NCBI GenBank assembly: GCA_942490895.1
Contig: CALNZC010000080.1
Coordinates: 53,057 to 117,056 of the forward strand
Reading direction: 5' to 3'
Origin: JAGNXB01 sp942490895
Lineage (GTDB): Bacteria > Bacteroidota > Bacteroidia > Chitinophagales > Saprospiraceae
DNA: 64,000 bases
A program made the position numbers and the translations under genes. Positions within the stretch are counted from its first letter, which is position 1. Each line of letters begins with the position of its first letter. Of the stretch, positions 8,736-16,874 are shown piece after piece. The notes beneath the pieces are model-generated. The model had not been told where the DNA came from. It did no database searches and was given only the letters and a program-made list of their open reading frames with translations.

Positions 8736-9530
8736 ATGACCCTGCTTCCTTTCCACAAATACCATGGTACTGGAAATGATTTCATTCTCATAGAAGATCC
8801 GGAAGGTCTGTGGGAATACCGGCTGTCACAGCCTTTGATTGAAGCATTGTGCACACGGCATACGGGGATCGGCGCTGATGGTCTTATGCTTTTACAACGG
8901 ACTGCTGGTTATGATTTTCGAATGGTGTATTACAATTCAGACGGCCATGAATCCTCATTTTGTGGGAATGGTTCCCGCTGTCTGGTTGCCTTTGCGCACC
9001 AATTGGGTTGGATCGGTAAAGAAGCCTGGTTTGTCGCGTCAGATGCCGACCATGAAGCCCGGGTCCTGGATGATGGCAAGATCTCTGTTCATATGAAATC
9101 GATTGCTCGGGTGCAGCCACACGGCCCTGGTGTAGTATTGGATTCAGGGTCCCCGCACTATGTTACCTGGGTGCCAGATGTGGATCAAGAGGATCTGATC
9201 CATCGTGCTCACCAAGTCAGATATGCTCCAGAGTTTTCAAAAGAGGGGATCAATGTCAATTTGCTGGAAGAATGTGAAGGCGCATTGAAGATTCGAACCT
9301 ACGAACGAGGGGTTGAAGACGAGACCCTATCCTGCGGCACAGGAGTGACTGCTTCTGCAATCGCATGGGCGGCCAATCAACAAGCAGAGGGCCACGGTCA
9401 GGTTCAAATTCACACGAGAGGTGGTGATCTGAGTGTCAGCTGGGAAAGAGGGTACTACGGATTCAGAAATATCTGGTTGACAGGCCCGGCAATGGCTGTC
9501 TTTAAAGGAACGGTGCCATTATCTTCCTGA
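8736..9530 (+). CDS. dapF: Diaminopimelate epimerase
   Basis: 264 residues from the ATG at 8736. The open frame extends 52 codons further upstream, but the family begins at MTLLPFHKYHGTGNDF, so the upstream part is not expected to be translated. The enzyme interconverts LL- and meso-diaminopimelate for lysine and peptidoglycan synthesis. Both catalytic cysteines are present: Cys76 in SSFCGNGSR and Cys200 in LSCGTGVTAS. The stop TGA directly abuts the stop of the converging TPR gene, forming TGATCA with no base between them. Confidence 0.95.
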   Translation: MTLLPFHKYHGTGNDFILIEDPEGLWEYRLSQPLIEALCTRHTGIGADGLMLLQRTAGYDFRMVYYNSDGHESSFCGNGSRCLVAFAHQLGWIGKEAWFVASDADHEARVLDDGKISVHMKSIARVQPHGPGVVLDSGSPHYVTWVPDVDQEDLIHRAHQVRYAPEFSKEGINVNLLEECEGALKIRTYERGVEDETLSCGTGVTASAIAWAANQQAEGHGQVQIHTRGGDLSVSWERGYYGFRNIWLTGPAMAVFKGTVPLSS

Positions 9531-9848
9531 TCAATCCAGAAAATACTCATCATACAGGGTCCGGAGTTCTCCGTTGGAATGCTTGTCTCCCTGGTTTTTA
9601 GTCATCTCCAATCCTGATTCAAAGACTTCTTTGGCACGTTCGAGCTGGTTTAGCTGAACGAGAAGGTGACCATAGTGGTAATAGGTGCCGGTATATTCAG
9701 GGCTGTGTTCTATTAACCAGGCATACTCGGCTAACGCATTCTCCCATGATTCATTTTTTTCCCATTCTTTCGCCAGTGCAAACCGGAGAAATGGATCTTG
9801 AGGCATATCCTTCAACATGCTGGTAATGCGTTCCATACGATCAGTCAT
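9531..9848 (-). CDS. Small TPR-repeat protein
   Basis: 105 residues without a signal peptide, so cytoplasmic. It reads as two to three helical TPR units: DPFLRFALAKEWEKNESWENALAEY, then YTGTYYHYGHLLVQLNQLERAKEVF. A small soluble TPR protein of this length near dapF or etf genes is common in Bacteroidota; its partner is unknown. It converges with dapF at adjoining stop codons and faces etfB across a short divergent gap. Confidence 0.8.
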   Translation of the reverse strand: MTDRMERITSMLKDMPQDPFLRFALAKEWEKNESWENALAEYAWLIEHSPEYTGTYYHYGHLLVQLNQLERAKEVFESGLEMTKNQGDKHSNGELRTLYDEYFLD

Positions 9849-9942
9849 ATCCCTGTTTTTATCATCATATAGTGTTCTGAAGAGGCCAGGTTGAAGGTGT
9901 TGTTTTCAAGGACTGGTCAACCGAAAGTGCGCATTAAATGTC

Positions 9943-9950
9943 TATATTTG
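9943..9950 (+). promoter_or_regulatory. -7 box for the etfBA operon
   Basis: TATATTTG, an exact TAnnTTTG match, lies 42 bases before the etfB ATG at 9993. This start also has a good AAAGGAG ribosome-binding site at 9981-9987, one of the few strong ones here. Confidence 0.55.
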
Positions 9951-9992
9951 CAGCGCTTTATTCATACTGGCAACGCCGGAAAAGGAGAATAT

Positions 9993-10733
9993 ATGAACGT
10001 ATTGGTTTGTGTCACCAAAACTCCTGACACCACTGCAAAAATAGGATTTGTTGAAGAGAACACTCGTTTCGATGTTTCGGGCGTGCAGTTCATTATGAAT
10101 CCATATGACGAATGGTATGCATTGGTTCGCGCCCTGGAATTAAAGGAAGCGCAAGGAGGCAAAGTTACCCTGATCAGTGTAGGTGGTGCAGATTGTGATC
10201 AGGTCATCCGCAAAGGACTGGCGATAGGAGCAGATGAAGCCGTGCGGATCGATGTACAACCAAGTGATGCCTTCCAAGTGGCAACGGAGATTGCTCATTA
10301 TGCAAAGGCCAATGCCTTTGACATGGTGATGACGGGTAAGGAATCTATTGAGTCGAATGGCTCAGAAGTAGGGGCCATGATCGCAGAAATGCTGGATTGG
10401 CCGTTTTTATCTTATGCCTCTAAGATGGTCGTAGATGGATCGACAGCAACTGTGGATTTGGAGATTGAGGGAGGGGAGGATACTGTCCGGGTAGATATTC
10501 CCTTTGTGATCAGTGCCGCCAAAGGATTAGCAGAACAGCGCATTCCAAATATGCGAGGCATCATGATGGCTAAATCTAAACCATTGCAAGTTGTTCCGGG
10601 GACCGGCGTCGCGCCACGTACCAATATCTCCAACTATACTTTGCCAAAGGAAAAGGCGGCTGTACAGTTGATTGACCCTGAGAATATGGATGAACTGGTG
10701 CGGTTGCTGAAAGAGGAAGCTAAGGTGATCTGA
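9993..10733 (+). CDS. etfB: Electron transfer flavoprotein beta subunit
   Basis: 246 residues from the ATG at 9993, preceded by AAAGGAG at 9981-9987; the reading frame is open 34 codons further upstream but the family begins at MNVLVCVTKTPDT. EtfB binds AMP and forms the electron carrier with EtfA that accepts electrons from acyl-CoA dehydrogenases. The signature VMTGKESIESNGSEVGAMIA (about residues 113-132) is the ETF-beta nucleotide-binding motif. etfA follows, so this is an etfBA operon. It fits with the fadBA and acyl-CoA carboxylase genes as part of fatty acid and amino acid oxidation. Confidence 0.95.
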   Translation: MNVLVCVTKTPDTTAKIGFVEENTRFDVSGVQFIMNPYDEWYALVRALELKEAQGGKVTLISVGGADCDQVIRKGLAIGADEAVRIDVQPSDAFQVATEIAHYAKANAFDMVMTGKESIESNGSEVGAMIAEMLDWPFLSYASKMVVDGSTATVDLEIEGGEDTVRVDIPFVISAAKGLAEQRIPNMRGIMMAKSKPLQVVPGTGVAPRTNISNYTLPKEKAAVQLIDPENMDELVRLLKEEAKVI

Positions 10734-10775
10734 TCACTCGACAGTTATTTGACAAATCTGAAACAAGGAATACAT

Positions 10776-11735
10776 ATGGTACTGGTATTTGCCGAAAGTG
10801 GCGACGGACGTATAAAAAAATCTGGGCAGGAGGCCATCACCTTCGGCAAGAAACTGGCATCTGCAGCCGGAACTTCCTGTACGGCTTTGTTGCTGGGACC
10901 GATAAGCGCTCCGGGTGATGCAGGTGTATACGGTGCAGACCAGGTGATTCATGTGGCTCATGAAGGTTTTGTGCATTTTGATTCACAAAGCTGGTCCAAA
11001 GTGATCGCTGATGTTGCTACTACCCAAGATGCTGAATACGTTGTATTGAGTCATTCCAGCCGAGGGAAAGCACTGACCGGTCGCCTGTCGATTCGACTTC
11101 AGGCAGGCTGTATCAGCGGCGTGACGGAATTGCCTGATCTGTCCAATGGCTGCCAGGCATCTAAAGGCGTCTATTCCGGCAAGGCATTCGCCAAGCTGAA
11201 GATCGAAACGGATAAAAAAGTATTGTCGGTCATGGGCAATGCCCTTCAGCCAACCACAGACGGTGTGGCTGTCCCCGTTGAAGTTATGGATCTGGCGCCT
11301 GGTTCAGCTCGAATCACATTTGTTAAGACCGATAAAGTCGAAGGCACTGTCCCACTTCCAGAAGCGGAAAAAGTGGTGTCTGCCGGACGTGGGATGAAAG
11401 GTCCTGAAAACTGGGGAATTGTGGAGGAGTTGGCTACAGAATTGGGCGCCACCACGGCATGCTCTCGACCGGTAGCAGATTCGGATTGGCGTCCTCACCA
11501 TGAGCACGTGGGGCAGACCGGTATTGCCATTCGGCCCAATTTGTATATCGCTATAGGTATTTCCGGAGCGATTCAACATCTGGCAGGTGTCAACAGATCC
11601 AAAGTGATCGTAGTGATCAATAAAGACCCAGAAGCACCTTTTTTCAAGGCCGCCGACTATGGCGTTGTAGGAGACCTCTTTGAGGTGGTGCCTCGCCTGA
11701 CCAAGGCCATTCGAGATATGAAAACTGCTGGTTAA
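10776..11735 (+). CDS. etfA: Electron transfer flavoprotein alpha subunit
   Basis: 319 residues from the ATG at 10776; an upstream TTG-initiated extension of nine codons is less likely because family members begin with the MVLVFAE strand. Domain I is residues 1-190, domain II the FAD-binding part. The FAD motif is present as RPNLYIAIGISGAIQHLAGV near residue 255-275, followed by VIVVINKDPEAPFFKAADYG, both hallmarks of ETF-alpha. It passes electrons from dehydrogenases to ETF:quinone oxidoreductase, which is not in the window. Confidence 0.95.
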   Translation: MVLVFAESGDGRIKKSGQEAITFGKKLASAAGTSCTALLLGPISAPGDAGVYGADQVIHVAHEGFVHFDSQSWSKVIADVATTQDAEYVVLSHSSRGKALTGRLSIRLQAGCISGVTELPDLSNGCQASKGVYSGKAFAKLKIETDKKVLSVMGNALQPTTDGVAVPVEVMDLAPGSARITFVKTDKVEGTVPLPEAEKVVSAGRGMKGPENWGIVEELATELGATTACSRPVADSDWRPHHEHVGQTGIAIRPNLYIAIGISGAIQHLAGVNRSKVIVVINKDPEAPFFKAADYGVVGDLFEVVPRLTKAIRDMKTAG

Positions 11736-11793
11736 TACCAGCGACATCCTTCACCAGAAAACCCCTGCCTCCATGAGCACTCATGGGTCTGAT

Positions 11794-12384
11794 ATGAAAA
11801 AGATTGAACTGGATATTGTGGCACTTTCACACAGTGTCACCCAGTCACACAATTATGCAGTGGTTCTGGGTGAAAAGGATGGTTCACGACGGTTGCCCAT
11901 TGTGATTGGTGGCTTTGAAGCACAAGCCATAGCTGTGGCTATGGAAAAGATGACTCCAAATCGTCCATTGACTCATGACCTGTTCAAAAAGTCATTGCAA
12001 ACCTTCGATGTAGAGATCAAAGAAGTGATCATCAACAACTTGCTGGATGGGATCTTTTATGCCCGCCTGGTTTGTGAACGCGGTGATGATGAGATCGAGA
12101 TCGACTCTCGGACCAGTGATGCATTGGCTCTGGCGGTGCGATTCAAGTGTCCGATTTATACCTTCGAATTCATCCTTGAAGCTGCCGGAGTCGTTCTGGA
12201 AGACGATGAAGAAGGAAAGAAGGTCGTTACACCCAGCGAAAAACAGGCTGAAGAGCAGACATTGGCAGATTACTCGCTTGATGCACTCGGGCAATTACTG
12301 AACGATGCCCTGGAAAGAGAAGATTACGAACGTGCTGCTGAAATCCGAGATGAGATCAGCCAGCGACGAGGAACATCTTCCTGA
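11794..12384 (+). CDS. Bifunctional nuclease (BFN/DUF151) domain protein with UVR motif
   Basis: 196 residues from the ATG at 11794; an ATG 21 bases upstream adds MSTHGSD but homologues begin MKKIEL. Residues 1-135 form the BFN/DUF151 domain (LPIVIGGFEAQAIAVAME ... SRTSDALALAVRFKCPIY). The C-terminus has a UvrB/UvrC-like helix pair, LLNDALEREDYERAAEIRDE. The family has reported DNase and RNase activity in plant and archaeal members; its role in Bacteroidota is not clear. It follows etfA after about 58 bases and converges with the threonine aldolase gene three bases after its stop. Confidence 0.85.
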   Translation: MKKIELDIVALSHSVTQSHNYAVVLGEKDGSRRLPIVIGGFEAQAIAVAMEKMTPNRPLTHDLFKKSLQTFDVEIKEVIINNLLDGIFYARLVCERGDDEIEIDSRTSDALALAVRFKCPIYTFEFILEAAGVVLEDDEEGKKVVTPSEKQAEEQTLADYSLDALGQLLNDALEREDYERAAEIRDEISQRRGTSS

Positions 12385-12387
12385 TCA

Positions 12388-13422
12388 TTAACCTCCTTTT
12401 TCTGACAGTTTTATTTCTTTGATCGCCTCAGCGGCCTTGTCAATCATAGGCCGGGTCACGTCCAGATGAGTCACGAAACGAATGGTTTGTGGTCCGAATC
12501 CTGTGGCATTAATCCCCTTGGTCTTCAGGGCCTCCAAAAAATCAGTTGCAGCATATTCTGGGAGAATATCAAACAAGATGATGTTGGATACGACCGGTCG
12601 TAATCCGGCGACATAGGGCGATTGTTCAAGCGCATCCGCCAGAATCCTGGCATGAGCATGATCCTCTCTTAATCGTTCCACATGGTGTTCAAGGGCATAG
12701 AGTGCTGCTGCTGCCAAATATCCTATTTGTCGCATACCGCCGCCCATGGCCTTTCGCACCCGGCGAGCTTCGTGAATAAACGTGGCATTACCCATCAGAA
12801 CACTCCCGACGGGGGCACCCAGTCCTTTTGAAAAGCAAAGGGAGATGCTGTCAAACATCTTTCCCCATGTCTCGGTTGATTCACCCGTTTCAACCAGGGC
12901 ATTAAACAGACGGGCGCCGTCCAGATGTAGAGCCAATCCTTTCCGTTGAGCCAGATCCTGAATCGGCAATATCTCTTCCTGCCGGTATATGCTTCCGCCT
13001 CCACGGTTGCATGTGTTCTCCAGGACGATCAGCTTCGATTTGGGCAGCCAGGTGAAGTCAGGCCGGATGGCCGCTTCGATTTGGGCAGCAGTGATTTTTC
13101 CATATTGGCCTTCCAGTAATTGAATGCCAATGCCACTGTGGTAAGCATACCCGCCGACTTCATATTGATAGATGTGAGAATTGACATCGCAAATCACCTC
13201 GTCCAGAGGTCGAGTGTGCATCTTGATCGCGATCTGATTGGTCATGGTGCCGGATGGGCAGAACAGGGCCGCTTCCATATTAAATCGTTCTGCAACTGTC
13301 TTTTCCAATCGATTGACTGTGGGATCTTCACCAAATACATCATCTCCCACATCTGCTGCCATCATCATCTGGAGCATACCGGGAGTCGGCTTTGTGAGGG
13401 TATCAGAAAGTAGATTGATCAT
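12388..13422 (-). CDS. ltaE: Low-specificity L-threonine aldolase
   Basis: 344 residues, the usual length. This PLP enzyme splits L-threonine or allo-threonine to glycine and acetaldehyde. The Schiff-base lysine is Lys199 in SLCFSKGLGAP, and Asp168 (LHLDGARL) contacts the PLP nitrogen. The N-terminus MINLLSDTLTKPTPGM is typical. The start codon lies four bases after a -7 promoter box, so the transcript should be leaderless. Single gene, convergent with the BFN gene. Confidence 0.93.
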   Translation of the reverse strand: MINLLSDTLTKPTPGMLQMMMAADVGDDVFGEDPTVNRLEKTVAERFNMEAALFCPSGTMTNQIAIKMHTRPLDEVICDVNSHIYQYEVGGYAYHSGIGIQLLEGQYGKITAAQIEAAIRPDFTWLPKSKLIVLENTCNRGGGSIYRQEEILPIQDLAQRKGLALHLDGARLFNALVETGESTETWGKMFDSISLCFSKGLGAPVGSVLMGNATFIHEARRVRKAMGGGMRQIGYLAAAALYALEHHVERLREDHAHARILADALEQSPYVAGLRPVVSNIILFDILPEYAATDFLEALKTKGINATGFGPQTIRFVTHLDVTRPMIDKAAEAIKEIKLSEKGG

Positions 13423-13426
13423 GGTT

Positions 13427-13440
13427 CAAAAGTACACATC
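13427..13440 (-). promoter_or_regulatory. -7 promoter box of ltaE, leaderless type, with extended sequence shared with ftsX
   Basis: On the minus strand the sequence reads GATGTGTACTTTTG, then four bases, then the ATG of ltaE. TACTTTTG (13427-13434) is an exact TAnnTTTG match. The same 14 bases precede ftsX at 21567-21580. Confidence 0.55.
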
Positions 13441-13548
13441 CCATTCCGGAATAGCAGTCGTGAAGTCTTCCACTTTCGACCAGGTACTCGCTTGAGGAAA
13501 GCAATAATGGTTTGAAAAGAAAAGAAGTAGAGTGGAGCCTTGGAGCTC

Positions 13549-14325
13549 CTATTGGATCAATTGGCCATTTGGACAAAGAAGGACGCCCGTGATTTGTCCA
13601 TTACTGGCCTGGATGAAGGCATTCATAGATGCTGTAAAGACAGTACGGTCAATACCTTTGCGCAGAAAAGGAACCTGGTGAGTCAGGGAGTGGCTGGCTA
13701 CAGGTGCTAAGGCGAGTTCTCCGGATGTCGAGATGGAAAAGTGTCCGTAGGAGCCGGACAAATGCAGGGAGCTCTCACCTGGCCACTGGGATAAAAAGTC
13801 CTCTATGGCTACAATTTGATCCGGATTGTCACTCGTCAAATATCCCCAGAGGAGATCCTCCGGTAACTGTTGGACCGGGCGCGGGTCAACAGTGATGCCA
13901 TGCAGGCTAAACATTTTTAACGTAAGATCAGAGTGGCTGATCAGCAGATTTCCCGGGTTGAAAAAGCTGTTGTTCAGATTGATTGATACCGGATAATCTC
14001 CAGGAGTCGACCAGCTAAGTGGAATACGTGTAATGACTTGTTGGTCGGGGCCGGAGCATGGAAAAGGCAGGTGGTAGCCCTGGATATTGAGATGTCCACC
14101 CTGCATATCTATAGCCCAGGAATGTTCCAGACTTGCACCAATACACGGTTGTTTCTTCAGACCAAAAATGGCAATTTCATATTGTCGGGGAGATGGACCC
14201 AGGGCTTCCCTGGCAGATATGGCGAACTCCGCAGGAATGGAGATAATGAAATCTTCACCACTTGGACGACATCCACAACCGAGACTGAGGAGGAGGGCAA
14301 AAGTGATGATTTGTATAAGCCGCAT
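13549..14325 (-). CDS. Putative lipoprotein of unknown function
   Basis: 258 residues with an N-terminal hydrophobic segment and a candidate lipobox LLSLGCGC near residues 13-19, so probably a lipoprotein. The rest is beta-rich with no motif I recognise; stretches such as IPLSWSTPGDYPVSINLNNS suggest an Ig-like or jelly-roll fold. Later residues include FLSQWPGESSLHLSGSYGHF and a C-terminal ITGVLLCPNGQLIQ. It lies between ltaE and sucC on the same strand, with a strong hairpin between it and sucC, so it is likely transcribed alone. Function unknown; likely lineage-restricted. Confidence 0.65.
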   Translation of the reverse strand: MRLIQIITFALLLSLGCGCRPSGEDFIISIPAEFAISAREALGPSPRQYEIAIFGLKKQPCIGASLEHSWAIDMQGGHLNIQGYHLPFPCSGPDQQVITRIPLSWSTPGDYPVSINLNNSFFNPGNLLISHSDLTLKMFSLHGITVDPRPVQQLPEDLLWGYLTSDNPDQIVAIEDFLSQWPGESSLHLSGSYGHFSISTSGELALAPVASHSLTHQVPFLRKGIDRTVFTASMNAFIQASNGQITGVLLCPNGQLIQ

Positions 14326-14436
14326 CGATAGGGGGTACTGTGTGCCTTCGGTAAACGTTCAGAATGAACAGACGCTGCTTCTGCAGTGGATTTGTTCTGA
14401 TAGGTGCCAGAATTGAATTACTGATTCGGCGTAGGT

Positions 14437-14484
14437 AACTGCACAGCCCTTTCCAGAATGTGTTCCGGAAAGGGCTGCGCAGTT
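14437..14484 (-). terminator. Hairpin terminator downstream of sucC
   Basis: A 22-base stem (14437-14458 with 14463-14484) around a four-base loop. On the minus strand it pairs throughout, with two G:U pairs; on the plus strand these would be A:C mismatches. This points to selection on the minus-strand RNA, that is, the 3' end of sucC, whose stop is 16 bases upstream. No U-tract follows, as is common in Bacteroidota. Confidence 0.7.
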
Positions 14485-14500
14485 CGAGGATAGGAGAAGG

Positions 14501-15691
14501 TTATTGGATCACTTTGTTGACCAGATCAGCAGCCTCCTGTAAGAGTATTGCGGAATGGACTTTCAATCCTGAATCCTGGATGATCTTCTGGGCGATATCT
14601 GCATTTGTACCCTGTAGACGAACAATGATGGGGACTTGCAGGTCGCCCATATTTGTACAGGCATCTACAACGCCCTGAGCAACGCGGTCGCACCGGACAA
14701 TACCACCAAAAATGTTGATCAAAATCGCTTTGACATTTGGATCGCGAAGTATGATTCGGAATGCTTGTTCCACACGGGCAGCATCTGCTGTCCCACCGAC
14801 ATCAAGGAAGTTGGCCGGCTCGCCACCAGATAGCTTGATGATATCCATGGTGGACATAGCCAGTCCTGCTCCATTGACCATGCAACCGACATTTCCATCG
14901 AGTTTGACATAATTCAAATCGTGTTCACGAGCTTCTACCTCGGTAGGATCTTCTTCATTTGGATCACGAAGTGCTTCCAGTTGTGGATGGCGAAACAGAG
15001 CGTTGTCATCCAGAACGACCTTGGCATCCACAGCCATGATCCGGGAGTCACTTGTTTTCAGGCAGGGGTTGATCTCAAAGAGAGACGCATCAGATTGAAT
15101 GAATGCCTGATAGAGCGATTTGACGAATGAGCGCATCTCCTTGAAGGCCTTTCCTTCCAGGCCTAGATTAAAGGCGATTTTGTTGATCTGGAAGGGGAGT
15201 AATCCTAATGACGGATCAATGAATTCCTTGTGAACCAGATGAGGCGTATCCGCAGCAACAGCCTCAATATCCATTCCACCTTCTGTGGAATAGATGATAA
15301 CATTACACTGGCGCCCACGATCGGTCAGAATTGAAATATAGAATTCATTGGGTTCCTCATCACCTGGATAGTAAACATCCTGGGTAACCAGAATCTTGCT
15401 CACCAGTTTGCCCTCCTTAGAGGTTTGAGGAGTGACCAGGTGCATGCCGAGGATAGCTGTGGCATACTCTCTGACTTGATCTTCGTTCTTGGCTAGTTTG
15501 ATGCCTCCGCCTTTACCTCGACCTCCCGCATGGACTTGAGCTTTAATAACGGACCAATCGGATTGGTATTTCTCCTTGATGGACTGAGCGGCATAAACGG
15601 CTTCTTCCACGGTTTGGGCCAGGATTCCTTCCTGGATCTGAACGCCAAACTGCTTCAATAATTCCTTGCCCTGATATTCGTGCAAATTCAT
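14501..15691 (-). CDS. sucC: Succinyl-CoA synthetase (ADP-forming) beta subunit
   Basis: 396 residues from the ATG at 15691; the frame is open 11 codons upstream, but that part overlaps the promoter and the family starts MNLHEYQGKELLKQFG. It forms the ATP-grasp and beta half of succinyl-CoA synthetase in the TCA cycle. HAGGRGKGGGIKLAKN is the nucleotide-binding loop and GLAMSTMDIIKLSGGEPANF with IFGGIVRCDRVAQG are the conserved carboxy-terminal blocks. sucD is not adjacent, which is common in Bacteroidota. Confidence 0.95.
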   Translation of the reverse strand: MNLHEYQGKELLKQFGVQIQEGILAQTVEEAVYAAQSIKEKYQSDWSVIKAQVHAGGRGKGGGIKLAKNEDQVREYATAILGMHLVTPQTSKEGKLVSKILVTQDVYYPGDEEPNEFYISILTDRGRQCNVIIYSTEGGMDIEAVAADTPHLVHKEFIDPSLGLLPFQINKIAFNLGLEGKAFKEMRSFVKSLYQAFIQSDASLFEINPCLKTSDSRIMAVDAKVVLDDNALFRHPQLEALRDPNEEDPTEVEAREHDLNYVKLDGNVGCMVNGAGLAMSTMDIIKLSGGEPANFLDVGGTADAARVEQAFRIILRDPNVKAILINIFGGIVRCDRVAQGVVDACTNMGDLQVPIIVRLQGTNADIAQKIIQDSGLKVHSAILLQEAADLVNKVIQ

Positions 15692-15710
15692 GGATGGTCT
15701 TCTTTTGCGG

Positions 15711-15718
15711 CAAAAGTA
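15711..15718 (-). promoter_or_regulatory. -7 box for sucC
   Basis: TACTTTTG on the minus strand, ending 19 bases before the sucC ATG. Predicted leader about 15 bases. Confidence 0.5.
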
Positions 15719-15751
15719 ATTCATTTGGTCGGTTTGACCGGTTCCTACAAT

Positions 15752-15788
15752 GCAAAAGCGCCATCATGCTTTCATGATGGCGCTTTGC
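15752..15788 (-). terminator. Strong hairpin 1 (module with repeated 16-mer)
   Basis: Stem of about 16 base pairs with one bulged base (15752-15768 with 15773-15788), loop of four. It lies upstream of the sucC promoter, so it is not in the sucC leader. On the minus strand it follows, by six bases, a copy of the 16-base motif at 15795-15810. It may end a short minus-strand transcript. Confidence 0.55.
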
Positions 15789-15794
15789 AACAAA

Positions 15795-15810
15795 TTATAA
15801 TCCCATGAAC
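15795..15810 (-). repeat. 16-base repeat, copy 1
   Basis: TTATAATCCCATGAAC on the plus strand (minus: GTTCATGGGATTATAA), identical to copy 2 at 15929-15944, 134 bases away. Each copy is followed on the minus strand by a strong hairpin after six to eight bases. Confidence 0.6.
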
Positions 15811-15888
15811 AGTGTCTAGATAATCAACGTGCCAGAATTGTCGTTGTTTCGGCTTTAAGCTCTTCTTAACGACCGGCTCGCGGCGGAT

Positions 15889-15920
15889 ATGCAGGACAGT
15901 AACTTTTTACTGTCCTGCAT
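15889..15920 (-). terminator. Strong hairpin 2 (module with repeated 16-mer)
   Basis: Perfect 13-base-pair stem (15889-15901 with 15908-15920), six-base loop. It lies eight bases beyond copy 2 of the repeat on the minus strand. No long U-tract. Confidence 0.55.
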
Positions 15921-15928
15921 GACCTTAT

Positions 15929-15944
15929 TTATAATCCCATGAAC
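15929..15944 (-). repeat. 16-base repeat, copy 2
   Basis: Identical to 15795-15810. In one minus-strand frame this copy reads SSWDYK followed by TAA just before hairpin 2, but no start codon lies between it and an upstream in-frame TGA, so a peptide is not supported. Confidence 0.6.
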
Positions 15945-16349
15945 TAACTTCTTGTTGTTGTTGTGATCAACTCCCGATCACATTACAAAGATGTAAAATG
16001 GCCCTCCCAGAATCAAAAACAAAAACGACGATTTGTGAAGGGACTATTTGATATTACACCGAAATGTACTGCGTATCTTCTTGATATATAATGCTAAATG
16101 CAATGGAATTATTGCCGAAATGAATAATTGTGAAAACAATAGTTTTAATTTGCCTGATTTGAGGCCTTATTTAGCCTGTTTTTTTTCAAAATATTTAGAG
16201 GGAACGCCTCTATTTGATCTTTTTGAAGTGTAGTGTTTATCCAAATTGAGGGGATGATGACCCTCGGGGCACTGTGTATCGGGATATTGGATGTCCAGGA
16301 GCAAAGACTAGTCATTATCTTGTTCGTCCTATTCAACCTATATCATGAT
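15945..16349. other. AT-rich intergenic stretch without a supported gene
   Basis: About 405 bases, clearly richer in A and T than its surroundings, especially 16060-16235 with runs of T and A. A 61-codon open frame at 16048-16233 (TTG start) has no recognisable character. The frame of the MOSC gene is open from 16233 but this part is unlike the family. It may hold the promoter of the MOSC gene; I see no exact TAnnTTTG box. Confidence 0.4.
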
Positions 16350-16805
16350 ATGGAAGCGCAAAATGAATCAGGTCGCGTAAGGTGGATCGGTGTACGATCT
16401 GAACGTTATGAACCACTGACGACAAAAGAAGAGGTTCTGGCTCAGGCAGGCATCGGACTGGAAGGTGATCACTACCAGGATGCTGGAGGGAAGCGCCAAA
16501 TCACCCTGATCATGTTGGAGGACCTGGCTGCGGCAGCCACGGATCTCAGCCGAGAGGATATTGCCCCGGGGCTGGTCAGAAGAAATCTGGTGATTTCCGG
16601 ATTGGATCTTCACCGGTATAAAAAGGGCTTCTTGCGTGTCGGCCGTTGTTTAATAGAAGTTACCGGAGAATGCCGCCCATGTCAACGCATGGAAGACAAC
16701 CTGGGGCCAGGCGGTTTAAAGTCCATGGCCGGTAGAGGAGGTGTAACCGGTCGAATCCTGGAAGGAGGGGTGATCCAGAAGAATGACCCTGTCAAGTGGG
16801 CCTGA
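16350..16805 (+). CDS. MOSC domain protein
   Basis: 151 residues from the ATG at 16350. The open frame extends 39 codons further upstream, but single-domain MOSC proteins begin near MEAQNESGRVRWIGVR and run to about 150 residues. The MOSC (molybdenum cofactor sulfurase C-terminal) domain is seen in GIGLEGDHYQDAGGKRQIT and in TGECRPCQRMED, which holds the conserved Cys thought to carry sulfur or cofactor. Small MOSC proteins may bind molybdenum cofactor or handle metal-sulfur groups; the physiological role is not established. It lies on the same strand 69 bases before msrB. Confidence 0.88.
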   Translation: MEAQNESGRVRWIGVRSERYEPLTTKEEVLAQAGIGLEGDHYQDAGGKRQITLIMLEDLAAAATDLSREDIAPGLVRRNLVISGLDLHRYKKGFLRVGRCLIEVTGECRPCQRMEDNLGPGGLKSMAGRGGVTGRILEGGVIQKNDPVKWA

Positions 16806-16874
16806 CCATCTCAGTTTGCATTATGAAGTGGAAAACAAGATGGGCCTTTTGGGGTTATAGTTGCTAAATGCAAT

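Noticed and set aside
15930..15975. Tiny minus-strand peptide ending QQQQEVSSWDYK
   Set aside because: No start codon between the motif and an upstream in-frame TGA; copy 1 of the motif does not keep the frame or the stop.
16048..16233. 61-codon open frame in the AT-rich gap
   Set aside because: TTG start, no family likeness, composition-driven; not supported as a gene.
16092..16874. 13-base direct repeat TGCTAAATGCAAT at 16092 and 16862
   Set aside because: Repeats of this length are expected by chance in 64 kb, and there is no associated structure.
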